Source: Phycisphaerae bacterium (lineage in GTDB: Bacteria; Planctomycetota; Phycisphaerae; Phycisphaerales; UBA1924). From it: a DNA stretch of 64,000 nucleotides. The notes beneath the pieces are model-generated. The model was given only the letters and a program-made list of their open reading frames with translations. It made no database searches and was not told the DNA's origin. This document shows, in pieces, positions 17,165 through 26,766 of the stretch (its first letter is position 1; each line of letters starts with the position of its first letter). A program made the translations under genes and the position numbers. The stretch spans positions 1 through 64,000 of the forward strand of contig JAEUIZ010000029.1 in NCBI GenBank assembly GCA_016793805.1, in the 5' to 3' direction.

Positions 17165-19303
17165 CACCGCCTCCGCCATCGCCTCGCTGAGCGTCTCGAG
17201 TTTCTTGAACGCCGCGATGAGTCGCCCCGCCGCCTCCTCCGCTGCCGCTGGGTCCTTCTGCTCGATCGCCCGCCGAAGGCCCGGGAGCATCCACGACGCG
17301 TACCCCGAGTCCTCGTCGTTGGCCACGAACAGCGATCGGAACCAGGGCCGTCCGGGCATCCCGTCCTCGTCGAGGAACGCCCGATCCCCCGCCATCAGCA
17401 GGCGATTCACGCCAGCCAAACCCTGGCCAGAGAGCCGTCCCGAATCGAGTGCCGCCAGCAGGTCGCCCCGCACCGCCAGCGCGCGCGCGCGATACGCCTC
17501 GGCCCGCGATCCGAGCCGAGCCATCCACGCCGGCTCGTTCTCCCGGGACCACAGCCCCAACTCCACCGCTCGCTTCCCCAGGTCCGACAGGTGCCGCTGC
17601 GCCTCGGGGCCATAGTCCGACGGGTCCAGCGGCAGCAGCGGCGCATACGCCAGCCGCGCCGCCGCCGCCGTCGTCATCCGTGTCACCAACAGCGCCGGCT
17701 CATAGTCCTCGCCCACCACCTTCCAGTACCACGGGAGCGTGTCGTACGTCGAGTGGTACGCGTTCCCGCGCGAGCCCCCGGCGCTGATCGACGCCGACGC
17801 CACCGAGACGTGGCACAGAAACCCGATGTGGTCCGACCCGCCGCCAAGGCTGCCGACCCTGGGCATCCCTGGGAACCGCTCATCCGCGGCTCGAGACAAC
17901 CAGTCGTCCAGCACGGTCCTCGGCGCCTTCGCCCGCGCCTGCGGGACCACTCCCGCGGCCGCGAATAGCACCCGCCGGAGCGACGGCGACCCGCTCGCCG
18001 CGAAGTTCGGCCCCATCGACGCCATGTCCAGGTTGAAATAGGCCACCCCGTGCGCGATCAGGTTGTCCCTGTTCGCCTCGACCCACTCCGTGGACCCGAT
18101 GATCCCGAACTCCTCTGCGCCCCACGCCGCGAACACCAGCGTCCGCCGCGGACGGTGCCCTGCCTTGGCCGCCTCGGCGAACGCCCGCGCGCTCTCCATC
18201 AGCGCGATCGTCCCGGCCAGCGGGTCCGCCGCCCCGCACCCCCACGCATCGTGGTGGCATCCGATCACCACTTTCTTGTCCGCTTCCGTCGTCCCTCGCA
18301 GCGTCGCGATCACGTTCGCCGTCGGAACGATCGCCCGCGTCTGCTCCACCTTCAGCCGCACGCGCAGCCCATCGCCGCCGGTCAGCCGATATGCGAACGG
18401 CAACCCCCCCTGCCAACCCTCCGGGACGCCCGCGCCGGTCATTCGTTCCATGATCTTCGCCGCCGACCCGTACCCGATCGGCTGCACCGGGATCCTCGGC
18501 AGATCGATCTCGCGCTCATCGAGCCGTTTGGCGTCGCGCGTCGCCTCCACCCCCGGCGTCAGCGGGTCGCCCGCGTACCCCAGCGTGCTCAGCGATCCGC
18601 GCTCGATGCACGACGAGTTCGAGTACCCGCCCTCGGGATACGGGATCCCCTTGGCGTACCCGCTGTCCGCCGGATCGGTGTAGATGATGAGCCCGACGCA
18701 CCCCGCCGCCTCGGCGAACTTCGCCTTGTACCCACGGAAGTTCCCGCCATACCGCGCGATCGCGATCCGCCCCGTCGTCTCGACGCCCATCGCTCGCAGG
18801 CGAGCAAAGTCCGCCTTCGTCCCATAGTTCACGTACACCACCTCGGCCTCGACCTCGCCCGAGCCCGAGTACGCGTTCCAGCCGAAGTTCTGGTTCGGGT
18901 GCCGAGAGGGGGCATCCTGCATCAGCATGTCCTCACGCACCGAGAGCCGCACCGGCGGCGTGCCGACGATCTCGAGTTCCGCCGCGACGGGCTTGGCCAG
19001 CAGGGCCCAGAACTCGTGCCGCTGGACCTCCAGCCCCATCTCGCGGAACGCGTTCTCGATCTTCTCGATCACGCGGGCGTCGCCCTCGCTCCCCGCGACG
19101 TGCGGCTCCTCGCCGAGCAACTGGTGCCACGCCAGGAGCCGATCCGCGCGAGGCGTCTCGACCAGCGTCCTGTCCAGCGCCGCGAACGCCGCTCGTTCCG
19201 CCGGGGGCCAGTGCTCGAGTCCATCTCGCGGCGAGGCGGGCTGGGCGATCGCCGCGGAACACGCCGCGAGCGCGGCAACGATAACGACACTACGACGCCG
19301 CAT
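17150..19303 (-). CDS. Secreted M28B-family metallopeptidase (PSMA/transferrin-receptor-like)
   Basis: The 717-aa product has a signal peptide ending AAIAQ. It then shows the glutamate-carboxypeptidase II layout: protease-associated domain (about 130-290), co-catalytic zinc domain and C-terminal helical dimerisation domain. The metal ligands line up: His350 in GCHHDAW, Asp360 in AADPLAGT, the Glu pair of WGAEEFGIIGSTEW, Asp of YFNLDMA and His of AYHSTYDT. The ATG at 19303 has a perfect AGGAGG seven bases upstream and lies inside the end of cstA (14-bp overlap), so the two are translationally coupled. It likely trims extracellular or periplasmic peptides for uptake; the exact specificity is unknown. 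Confidence 0.88.
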   Translation of the reverse strand: MRRRSVVIVAALAACSAAIAQPASPRDGLEHWPPAERAAFAALDRTLVETPRADRLLAWHQLLGEEPHVAGSEGDARVIEKIENAFREMGLEVQRHEFWALLAKPVAAELEIVGTPPVRLSVREDMLMQDAPSRHPNQNFGWNAYSGSGEVEAEVVYVNYGTKADFARLRAMGVETTGRIAIARYGGNFRGYKAKFAEAAGCVGLIIYTDPADSGYAKGIPYPEGGYSNSSCIERGSLSTLGYAGDPLTPGVEATRDAKRLDEREIDLPRIPVQPIGYGSAAKIMERMTGAGVPEGWQGGLPFAYRLTGGDGLRVRLKVEQTRAIVPTANVIATLRGTTEADKKVVIGCHHDAWGCGAADPLAGTIALMESARAFAEAAKAGHRPRRTLVFAAWGAEEFGIIGSTEWVEANRDNLIAHGVAYFNLDMASMGPNFAASGSPSLRRVLFAAAGVVPQARAKAPRTVLDDWLSRAADERFPGMPRVGSLGGGSDHIGFLCHVSVASASISAGGSRGNAYHSTYDTLPWYWKVVGEDYEPALLVTRMTTAAAARLAYAPLLPLDPSDYGPEAQRHLSDLGKRAVELGLWSRENEPAWMARLGSRAEAYRARALAVRGDLLAALDSGRLSGQGLAGVNRLLMAGDRAFLDEDGMPGRPWFRSLFVANDEDSGYASWMLPGLRRAIEQKDPAAAEEAAGRLIAAFKKLETLSEAMAEAVSGDR

Positions 19304-21044
19304 GGCCCGACCTCCTGGGCGTGCGGACCGCACGCACCGCCTCAACCATAAACACCACGGCCAGCGCCAGGAGCGCCACCGCGACGACGCCGTTGAGGAT
19401 CGCCGGATTGAACTCGCCCTTGGGCGTGCGCCAGGCCCCGTCCGCCGCGTCGCGCACCCCGACGCCGATCTGCAGCGCCAGCGCCCAGAGGGTGATCGTG
19501 AGCACGAAGAGCATGGGCAAGAACACGTACCAGCACCGCCGGCCGCTGCGCCACATCCACACGCACACGCCGATGAGCGTCAGCGCCGCCAGCAACTGGT
19601 TCGACGTGCCGAAGAGCGTCCAATACAGCCGATACGCGTCGGGATCGCTCGACGCCAGGAGGATCACCAGCGGGATCCCCGCCGTCGCGCCCGCGGCGAG
19701 CACCCCGGCCACTCGGCCCGGCGCGTCGAACAACTCCTGGAGCAGGTACCGCCCCAGCCTCGTGCTCACGTCGAGCGTGTCAAAGACGAACGTGCTGAAC
19801 GCCATCGCCCCGAACGTCGCGCAGAACACGAACGCGTCCTTGCCGATGAGCCCCGTCAGGAACATCGCCAGGCCGTCACCGTAGATCCTCGCCGGCGGCT
19901 GCCCCCTGGCCTGCTCGGGCGAGAGGATCATCACCGTCGAGAGCGCGATCACCGCCACCAGCCCCTCGAGCAGCATCGCGCCGAACGCCACGGGCCGGCA
20001 GTGCGACTCCTTGGCCACCTGCTTGCTCGTCGTGCCCCCGCAGATCAGCCCGTGGAACCCGGAACACGCCCCGCACGCGATCGTCACGAACAGGAACGGC
20101 AGCACGAGCCCCGTCATCGCGATCGGGTTCTCGCCAAAGAGCCGCGCGCCCGCCAGCGGATCCAGCGTCTGCCGCGTCGCCTCCGTCACCATCGGCTGCT
20201 TGATCTCGAAGCCGCCAAACACGATCCCCAGCAGCCCGACGCCGATCGCCAGGTACAGCACGAACCCGCCGAGGTATCCCCGCGGCTGCTGCAACAGCCA
20301 CATCGGGAGCATCGACGCCACCAGGCAGTACGCCAGGATGATCGCGTACCACCACGACGCGGGGAGGCTCAGCACCTCGTCCATCCGCGTGCCCAGGTAC
20401 ACGCACCCCAGCGTCGCGGGCACGAAGATGAGCGTCACCAGCCACATCGGCGGCCGCAGCAACCGCTGCACCACGCCCATCACCAGCGCGAGGGTCAGGT
20501 ACAGCGTGCTCGCCGCCGCCACCGCGCCGCCCTTGTTGAACGTCGTGCTCAGGCCCTCGAGTTCCTCGGCCTTTCCGACGAACGAGCCCGCCGTGATCTG
20601 CGTGAACGCCACGATCACGTACAGCAGCGCCAGCCAGATGAACCCGATCAGCACCAGCCAGGCCCGACGGCCCAGGTTCTCCTTCGCGATCTCCGCGATC
20701 GAGTGCGCCCCGTGCCGGACCGACGCCACCAGCGCCGAGAAATCATGCACCGCCCCGATGAAGACCACGCCCAGCAGGATCCACAGCACGCACGGGAGCC
20801 ACCCGAAGGCCACGCACGCCAGGATCGGCCCGGCGATCGGGCCCGCCGCCGCGATCGCCGAGAAGTGCTGCCCCAACAGGTAGAACGGCCGCGCCGGGAC
20901 GAAGTCCACGCCATCGTTCTTCGTGGTCGCGGGCGTGGGGCGGGCGTCGTCCAGCCGGAACTGCCGCGCGATGAACGACCCGTACAGCAGGTACCCCGCC
21001 GCGAGCACCGCCATCACCACCAGCGACAACGCCGTCAGGCTCAT
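19290..21044 (-). CDS. cstA: Carbon starvation protein CstA-type peptide/pyruvate transporter
   Basis: The 584-aa integral membrane protein shows the CstA core: VPARPFYLLGQHFSAIAAAGPIAGPI, then GAVHDFSALVASVRHGAHSIAEIAKE, and later CGACSGFHGLICGGTTSKQ and FVFDTLDVSTRLGRYLLQE. It has about 15 hydrophobic segments. Family members import peptides or pyruvate when carbon is scarce. Start ATG at 21044 (MSLTALSLV) is preferred; the frame extends eight codons further. It follows adk by 40 bp, and its stop overlaps the start of the M28 peptidase gene. That pairing suggests peptide breakdown coupled to transport. Confidence 0.92.
   Translation of the reverse strand: MSLTALSLVVMAVLAAGYLLYGSFIARQFRLDDARPTPATTKNDGVDFVPARPFYLLGQHFSAIAAAGPIAGPILACVAFGWLPCVLWILLGVVFIGAVHDFSALVASVRHGAHSIAEIAKENLGRRAWLVLIGFIWLALLYVIVAFTQITAGSFVGKAEELEGLSTTFNKGGAVAAASTLYLTLALVMGVVQRLLRPPMWLVTLIFVPATLGCVYLGTRMDEVLSLPASWWYAIILAYCLVASMLPMWLLQQPRGYLGGFVLYLAIGVGLLGIVFGGFEIKQPMVTEATRQTLDPLAGARLFGENPIAMTGLVLPFLFVTIACGACSGFHGLICGGTTSKQVAKESHCRPVAFGAMLLEGLVAVIALSTVMILSPEQARGQPPARIYGDGLAMFLTGLIGKDAFVFCATFGAMAFSTFVFDTLDVSTRLGRYLLQELFDAPGRVAGVLAAGATAGIPLVILLASSDPDAYRLYWTLFGTSNQLLAALTLIGVCVWMWRSGRRCWYVFLPMLFVLTITLWALALQIGVGVRDAADGAWRTPKGEFNPAILNGVVAVALLALAVVFMVEAVRAVRTPRRSGHAAS
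19311..19316 (-). promoter_or_regulatory. Shine-Dalgarno of the M28 peptidase inside cstA
   Basis: AGGAGG on the minus strand (CCTCCT on +) lies within the last codons of cstA, seven bases before the peptidase ATG. It fixes the start at 19303 and indicates translational coupling. Confidence 0.8.
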
Positions 21045-21084
21045 GCGGGCCGCAGTGTACAGCCCCATCGGGCCGAGTGCGGGC

Positions 21085-21717
21085 CTACTTCTCGCGCTCC
21101 CCGGTCACCGGGTTGTTGAAGTGCGACTCCTGCACCGGCACCACCGCCTCCAAGACATGCTGGAGCACGCGCCCGGGCGACCCGATCGCGTCCACCTCGC
21201 GGATGATCCCCTTCGGATAGTGCGCCAGCACCGGGTAGGTCTCTTCCTCGTACACGTCCCAGCGACGCCGGATCACGTCCTCGCGCGCGTCGTCGGCCCG
21301 GTTCTCCTTCAAGGCCCGCCGACGTAGCCGCTTGATCATCTCTTCCTTGTCCCGGCAGACCAGGTGAACCACCAGCAGCACGCTCAGGTGCTTGTCCAGG
21401 AGCCTCGCCTGGTTCACGTTCCGAGGGATCCCGTCGAGCACGAGCAGGTCCGCGTGCGGCTTGAACCGCGACAGCACCGTCTGCGCGTGCATGTTCTGCT
21501 GCCACATCTTCACCGTCACGTCATCGGGAACGAGTTCGCCCCGCGACGAGTACTCATAGAACGTCTTGCCCAACTCCGAGTGCAGGTCCAGCGTGCGAAA
21601 GACCTCCCCGCACGACAAGTGGTAGAACCCCGGGACCGAGCCCAGGATCTTGCCCTGCGTCCCTTTGCCCGCACCGGGCGCGCCAAAGAGAAGCACCGTC
21701 TGGTACCGCTGACTCAT
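21085..21717 (-). CDS. adk: Adenylate kinase-type nucleoside monophosphate kinase
   Basis: The 210-aa protein has the P-loop FGAPGAGKGTQ (11-21), the NMP-binding LDGIPRNVNQ (near 88) and the Arg-rich ENRADDAREDVIRRR segment that closes over ATP. It phosphorylates AMP (or a related NMP) with ATP. The region between about 120 and 155 is short and has no Cys4 LID, so this is a short-lid form. The DGFPR motif is changed to DGIPR. ATG at 21717 (MSQRYQTVLL) with GGGAG upstream is preferred over a long unconserved N-terminal extension. It is followed by cstA after 40 bp. Confidence 0.85.
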   Translation of the reverse strand: MSQRYQTVLLFGAPGAGKGTQGKILGSVPGFYHLSCGEVFRTLDLHSELGKTFYEYSSRGELVPDDVTVKMWQQNMHAQTVLSRFKPHADLLVLDGIPRNVNQARLLDKHLSVLLVVHLVCRDKEEMIKRLRRRALKENRADDAREDVIRRRWDVYEEETYPVLAHYPKGIIREVDAIGSPGRVLQHVLEAVVPVQESHFNNPVTGEREK

Positions 21718-21850
21718 CACCGCGCTCCCCGCGGGGACGAGAGCCCCGCTACCGACCAACTTACGCCCGGAATCCGCACGAGGCAACCCGCGGCGACGAT
21801 TCCGCGACCCACGCCTCGCCGCCCGCCTGCGCGAACGGATCGAGGTCGGG

Positions 21851-23614
21851 TTATCGGCTCGGCATCGACACGCCCTCCGTCCCCTGCGAATCCCGCATGA
21901 ACTCGATCGGCGCAAACGCCATCACCAGGGCCAGGATCGTCAGCGTGATCGTCAGCGCGATGCTCGCCCCATACGCCACCACCGCACGCACCCAGGTCAC
22001 GCCGAACACCCGCCGGATCGCCCCCGGATGCACCACCAGGCAGATCACGCCGAGCACCGCCGACTCCACCGACGTCGGCGGCCGCGCCGCCCGCCCGGCG
22101 AGCGCGCTCAGGAACATCAGCAGCCCCACGCTCGCCCAGATCCCCGCCGCCATCGCGACTTTCTTGTGGGCCGCGCCCGCGATGACGGCCACCCGCTCGG
22201 TCACGACCAGGAACACCCCGCACGCGATCAGCGTGATCGGGATGAAGAACAGCACCGACGCCAGCGGCGAGGCCGTGATGTCCGCTCCACCCGTCGGACG
22301 CTTCACCGCCTCCGCCACCACCGCCGCCGTCGGCATCAGCAGGAACCCCACCGCGATCAACGATCCCGCGGCCACCACCCGGTGCTGGTCCAGCGCCTTC
22401 CGCGCCCGATACAGCCGCGACTCCGGGCCCGCCTCCAGCGGCTTGCCCTCCAGGTATCGCCGGACATCATCACCCAGTTGCTTCGCCGTCGCGTACCGCT
22501 CCGTGCGGTCCTTGCGCATCGCCTTCAGCGGGATCCAGTCCAACTCGCGGCGCAACTCCCGGTCCAGGTCCTCGGGCGTCGTCCGTCGATGGTCCGCGAT
22601 CTCCCCGCGCCGATAGTCCGCCTTCGCGAACCGCTCGCTGGGCTTGGGCGGCTGCTCGTCGCGGATGATCCGGCACGCCTCCAGGTATCCGCGAAGCCGC
22701 AGCCGCTCCGAGTCGAACGGCAGCAGCCCGCACACGAGTTCGTACAGCACCACCCCCAGGCAATACACGTCGCTCCTCGTGTCGATGTCCACCTGTCCCA
22801 TCGCCGCCTGCTCCGGGCTCATGTACTCCGGCGTCCCCACAAACTGCCCGGCCTCCGTCAGGTTCGCCATCCCCGTGATCGCCTGGTTCACCGCCTTCGC
22901 CACGCCGAAGTCGATCACCTTCGGCACCGGCTTCCCATCCCGCACCGCCACCAGGATGTTCGATGACTTCAAGTCCCGGTGCACGATCCCCTTGCTGTGC
23001 GCGTGCTGGATCGCCTCGCACACGGGGATGAACAGTTCCAGCCGCTCGCGCAGCGTCAGCCCCTGCTTGTCGCAATACGCGCTCAGCGCCTGCCCCTGCA
23101 CGTACTCCATCACGAAGAACGGGCGTCCGTGCTCGGTCGTCCCCGCGTCAAAGACCTTCGCCACGCTCGGATGGTCCAGCACCGCCAGCGCCTGCCGCTC
23201 GTGCTCGAACCGCGCCACCGCCCCGCCCTCCAGCCCTCGACGGAGCACCTTCACCGCCACCCGCTGCACGAACGGCTTCCGCCGCTCCGCCAGGAACACC
23301 ACCCCGAACCCGCCCTCGCCCAGCACGCTCATGATGTGGTATGGCCCGATCGCCTCCGGGATCACCTCCGGCGCAGGCGTCGCCAGCACCTGGGTCGGCA
23401 TGAGCGCGAACGACGACCCCAGCGCCGGCTCGTCCATGAACCTCGACAGGCTCGGCGCGTTCGAGAGCAGCGACTCCACCTCCGCCCGCAGCGCCGGGTC
23501 GCCCCCGCACTTCTCCTCCAGGAATGCCGCGCGCTCCGACTCTCCAAGCCGCCGGGCCTCCGGCAGCAACTCCTGCACCCGCTGGAACTGCTCGGGGGTC
23601 ATCTCCACGGACAT
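21851..23614 (-). CDS. Ser/Thr protein kinase with C-terminal multi-pass membrane region
   Basis: The 587-aa protein contains a full Hanks-type kinase: GEGGFG loop (99-104), Lys122 in VAVKVL, catalytic HRDLKSSN (Asp214), DFG (Asp235) and the activation-segment GTPEYMSPEQ. The first 85 residues (MTPEQFQRVQELLPEA) resemble the helical leader of planctomycete kinases. After a short linker, four to five hydrophobic helices (about 395-580) anchor it in the membrane. There are no extracellular sensor domains. The ATG at 23614 has GGAAG upstream. It diverges from a pseudopilin gene across only 30 bp and lies 133 bp before adk. The substrate is unknown. Confidence 0.88.
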   Translation of the reverse strand: MSVEMTPEQFQRVQELLPEARRLGESERAAFLEEKCGGDPALRAEVESLLSNAPSLSRFMDEPALGSSFALMPTQVLATPAPEVIPEAIGPYHIMSVLGEGGFGVVFLAERRKPFVQRVAVKVLRRGLEGGAVARFEHERQALAVLDHPSVAKVFDAGTTEHGRPFFVMEYVQGQALSAYCDKQGLTLRERLELFIPVCEAIQHAHSKGIVHRDLKSSNILVAVRDGKPVPKVIDFGVAKAVNQAITGMANLTEAGQFVGTPEYMSPEQAAMGQVDIDTRSDVYCLGVVLYELVCGLLPFDSERLRLRGYLEACRIIRDEQPPKPSERFAKADYRRGEIADHRRTTPEDLDRELRRELDWIPLKAMRKDRTERYATAKQLGDDVRRYLEGKPLEAGPESRLYRARKALDQHRVVAAGSLIAVGFLLMPTAAVVAEAVKRPTGGADITASPLASVLFFIPITLIACGVFLVVTERVAVIAGAAHKKVAMAAGIWASVGLLMFLSALAGRAARPPTSVESAVLGVICLVVHPGAIRRVFGVTWVRAVVAYGASIALTITLTILALVMAFAPIEFMRDSQGTEGVSMPSR

Positions 23615-23644
23615 GCTACCAAACTTCCGGGTATCCTCTTGGCA

Positions 23645-24433
23645 ATGCCTCGTCGAGCCGCCTTCTCGCTCCTCGAACTCCTCGTCGTGATCGCCACCAT
23701 CGCGATCCTTGTCGCCATCCTTCTCCCCAGCCTCGCGGGCGTGCGGGGCGTCGCTCGCTCCACGCTCTGCGGCAGCCGCATCATGGGCCTCGGCCGCGGG
23801 CTCGCCCTCTACATGAACGACTACGACCAGACCCTCCCCCAAGCCGTCAATCCCGGAGCCTCCTCACGAACCGACGAGCCCCTCTTCCCCGGTCCGCTCT
23901 TCGGCGGCACCAAGGGCCGGCTTCCCATCTGGGGCCTCGATCGCCTCGGCGCCGCATCGCGACCCCTCAACGCCTACCTCTCGCTCCCCGATCCCCCACC
24001 CGACGCCGCACCAGGCCGCGCTGACCTCGACGCCTTCCGTTCCCCTTGCGACAAGGGCGTCGAGGAAACCTACCTCGGCATCCAGGGCTTCGAACGCCTC
24101 GATTCCTCGTACGACGGCTACGGATCGAGTTACGTCATCAACGACCACGACCTCGACGGCGACCAGCACCGAACCCTCATCCCCGCCCGCGGCGGCAAGA
24201 TGCCGCCCATCGCCGACCCGTCCAAGACCTGGGTCCTTGCCTCCGCGCCCATCTATGCCTTCCAGCAGGACAGCGACCGAGGCCAACGTTGGTACCACCC
24301 CGATCGTACCGAGGCCAACATCCTGTTCGTCGACCTCCACATTCGCCTGGTGGTGCCGATTCCGAACGAGTGGTGCGTCGTCGAGAACACCACGCCCGAC
24401 TACACCTTCCACGCCGTCCCGCGCATCCCGTAG
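23645..24433 (+). CDS. Type II pseudopilin-like protein with prepilin cleavage motif
   Basis: The 262-aa protein begins MPRRAAFSLLELLVVIATIAI. Cleavage is expected after Ala6, leaving F at +1 and Glu at +5, followed by a 20-residue hydrophobic helix, as in type IV pilin/type II secretion pseudopilins. The globular part has RSTLCGSRIMGLGRGLALYMNDYDQTLP and a WYHPDRTEANILFVDLHI segment near the end. That layout is typical of the large prepilin-like families expanded in planctomycetes. It is a single gene without assembly genes nearby. The role (fibre subunit or anchored exoprotein) is unclear. Confidence 0.75.
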   Translation: MPRRAAFSLLELLVVIATIAILVAILLPSLAGVRGVARSTLCGSRIMGLGRGLALYMNDYDQTLPQAVNPGASSRTDEPLFPGPLFGGTKGRLPIWGLDRLGAASRPLNAYLSLPDPPPDAAPGRADLDAFRSPCDKGVEETYLGIQGFERLDSSYDGYGSSYVINDHDLDGDQHRTLIPARGGKMPPIADPSKTWVLASAPIYAFQQDSDRGQRWYHPDRTEANILFVDLHIRLVVPIPNEWCVVENTTPDYTFHAVPRIP

Positions 24434-24506
24434 CGTCGCGCGGCGAGCGATCCGCGGGGCCATTGCGTCAACGCAGCGGGGATGACCCATCCGCCGCGTG
24501 CCGGCC

Positions 24507-26609
24507 TCATGCCGCCCGATTCGCCTTCCACGCGTCGGCCTGCTTGAGCGTCTCCTCGAGCGCTCGATCGACGTTCTCCGCCTCATCCAGACGCACCTTC
24601 GCCGCCGACATCCGCCGCCACACCACAGCGCCAACCAGGTTCGCCAGCCCGAAACTCACCAGGAACGTCGCCGCTGCATAGAGCGGGCGTCGGTCGCTGA
24701 TGGGGCCGGTCTTCGTGTTCACCGGCTCAGCGAGGACCGTCCCCAAACCATCGGCCCTGCGCTCCTTCGTCGCGTTCGCCTGGCTCGCCAGCGCCGTCAC
24801 GATCGTGTCCAGCACACGCGTCGTCGGGCCCTCGCCCTCCCCGCGCAGTTCCACCGAGATCCGCCCCGGCTGCGGCGACTCGTGAACCAGGTCGCGCTTC
24901 ATCCTCTCCTGCACCTGCCCCGGCGTCGAGAGCGACGCGATTCCCCGACGCCCCATCCGCTCCGCGATCAGTTCGATCGTCGCCGGATCGGTGAACTGCG
25001 CCTCCTGGAACGCCTGCCACTCCGCGAGTTGCGCCTCCGTCGCCGTCGCCCCACCCGCGTCCGCCGACAGCACGGCCCGTGCCGCATACGGAGGCACGAC
25101 CAGCGCCCCCGCAACCCCCCAACTCAACGCCGCCAGCGCCAGCGCCGTCCCCGAGAGGTAGAACACCAGTGCCGAGGCCCGTCCGCGAGCCGCCCGCGCT
25201 TGCAGCCGCTCCAACTTCTTCTGTCCTTCTGCCAGGTCTGCTCGCGCCCGTGCCAGCGCCTCGCGCTGCGACAGGACCTGCTCGCACTGCTCATACCGCT
25301 GCCTCAGTGCCTCCCCGGCCTGCGTCACCTTCTCCTGCTGCTCCCGGATCAGCCGCCGAAGCACTCGCAGCCGGCTCCAACGCTGCGCCACCGCCCGCCC
25401 GACTTCCTCGGGAACCACACGCCCGCCCGCGGACCGCGCCGCCAGGCGCGCGTTCTCACGCTCCAGCCGCTCGATCGCCGCGTGCAGTTCGTCCGTGTCT
25501 TCCGACGGCTCCCCGCCCGCGGCCAGTTGCTCCTCGAGCGCCTCGATCCGCGCCGCCTGCGACCGAAGCCGCGACGCCGCCCCCTCCAACTCCTGGGTGA
25601 GCCGTGACACCTCTTCCGCCGAGACACCCGACGATTCGTCCCCGGACTCCGCCTCCGCCGCGAGCGACTCGACTCGCGCCGACAACTCCGCGATCCGTGC
25701 CTCGCGGGCCTCCGCCTCGCGCGTCATCTCCGCGATCCGCGCCGCCTGCGCCTCGAGCCGCCGCGCCGACTCTGCCGCCTCTGTGCGCTTCGCGTCCAGC
25801 CCCGCGCGCTCGCTGTTCATCGCCGCCGTCGCTTCCGCGAGTTGCGCCGCCAGCGCCTCGACGCTCGACGCCATCCGCTCTTCCTCGGCCTTCGCCTCTC
25901 GCTCCGCGGCCTCGCTCCGCGCCTCCAACTCCCGCGCCCGTCGCTCCATCTCCGCCAGTGACGACCGAGCCTGCGCGAGGTCCTGCTCCGCCTGTGCCGC
26001 GGCCTGCTCGCTCGCCTTCCGCACCTCCGCGAGCGATCGTTCCAGGTCCGCCGCGTGTCCCGCGAGCCGTGCTCGCTCCTGCTCGGCCTGCTCCGCCCGC
26101 GCCATCGCCTGTTCCGCGGCCCGCTCGCGCTCCGCGAGCCTCGCCGCTGCCTCGTCCAACTTCGCCCGCCGCGACGCGATCTCGGACTGCATCTCCGACA
26201 GCCGCCGCTCACGCTCGGCGAACTGGATCTCCCGCGCAGCACGCTCCGACTCCGCGATCGCCAGCCCTTCCTCCAGACGCTTGCGCCCTGCCTCGACCGC
26301 CTCTACCTCGCGATCCAGGTGCTGCCCGCGCTGCGCGAGTTCGGCCCGCAGCGACTCCAACGCCCCAGCACGGCTCGCCAGTTCCTGCTCCGCCGCTGAC
26401 GCCCGTTGCTCGCGCCGCTCCACGTCCTCGCGCGCCAGCGCGAGCGCCGCCTCGCGCTCCGTCATCTCCAGGATCACCTGCTCGCGTTCCAGGCTCGCGC
26501 GGCGCAACTCCGCCAGTTGCTGGCCCATCTGCTCGATGACCGACGCGAGCCCCCGGCCCTCCGCTTTCCCGGCCGTCGATCCTGTCCGCGGTTCTTCCTG
26601 CTGCGCCAT
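24507..26609 (-). CDS. Long coiled-coil protein with C-terminal Wzz-like two-helix membrane domain
   Basis: The 700-aa protein starts MAQQEEPRTG (ATG at 26609, GGAGAG upstream). Residues about 20-470 are almost pure coiled coil, rich in Glu, Ala, Arg and Gln. A first membrane helix lies near 482-507 (LSGTALALAALSWGVAG). Then comes a small alpha/beta region (about 510-640) with STPGQVQERMKRDLV, and a second helix near 643-666. Two helices flanking such a segment recall Wzz/GumC chain-length regulators, but here the coiled coil is N-terminal and predicted cytoplasmic instead of periplasmic. The protein may organise polysaccharide export or envelope structure; this is inference. No Walker motif or BY-kinase tail is visible. 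Confidence 0.65.
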   Translation of the reverse strand: MAQQEEPRTGSTAGKAEGRGLASVIEQMGQQLAELRRASLEREQVILEMTEREAALALAREDVERREQRASAAEQELASRAGALESLRAELAQRGQHLDREVEAVEAGRKRLEEGLAIAESERAAREIQFAERERRLSEMQSEIASRRAKLDEAAARLAERERAAEQAMARAEQAEQERARLAGHAADLERSLAEVRKASEQAAAQAEQDLAQARSSLAEMERRARELEARSEAAEREAKAEEERMASSVEALAAQLAEATAAMNSERAGLDAKRTEAAESARRLEAQAARIAEMTREAEAREARIAELSARVESLAAEAESGDESSGVSAEEVSRLTQELEGAASRLRSQAARIEALEEQLAAGGEPSEDTDELHAAIERLERENARLAARSAGGRVVPEEVGRAVAQRWSRLRVLRRLIREQQEKVTQAGEALRQRYEQCEQVLSQREALARARADLAEGQKKLERLQARAARGRASALVFYLSGTALALAALSWGVAGALVVPPYAARAVLSADAGGATATEAQLAEWQAFQEAQFTDPATIELIAERMGRRGIASLSTPGQVQERMKRDLVHESPQPGRISVELRGEGEGPTTRVLDTIVTALASQANATKERRADGLGTVLAEPVNTKTGPISDRRPLYAAATFLVSFGLANLVGAVVWRRMSAAKVRLDEAENVDRALEETLKQADAWKANRAA

Positions 26610-26766
26610 GGCGCTCTCCAGTTCTCGGACCTGCCAGCCCCGGACGCGCTCCGTCCTCCTCCCCCTATCGGCACCTCGCTTCCCACCCTGAACGACACCC
26701 CAGCGCTTCCCGATACTCCCTCCATCACACCTTCGCTTTTTTGGCCTTCTCCACCGAACCACGGTC

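Noticed and set aside
18927-21119. 730-codon + strand frame
   Set aside because: Shadow of cstA and the peptidase; highly basic, no domain.
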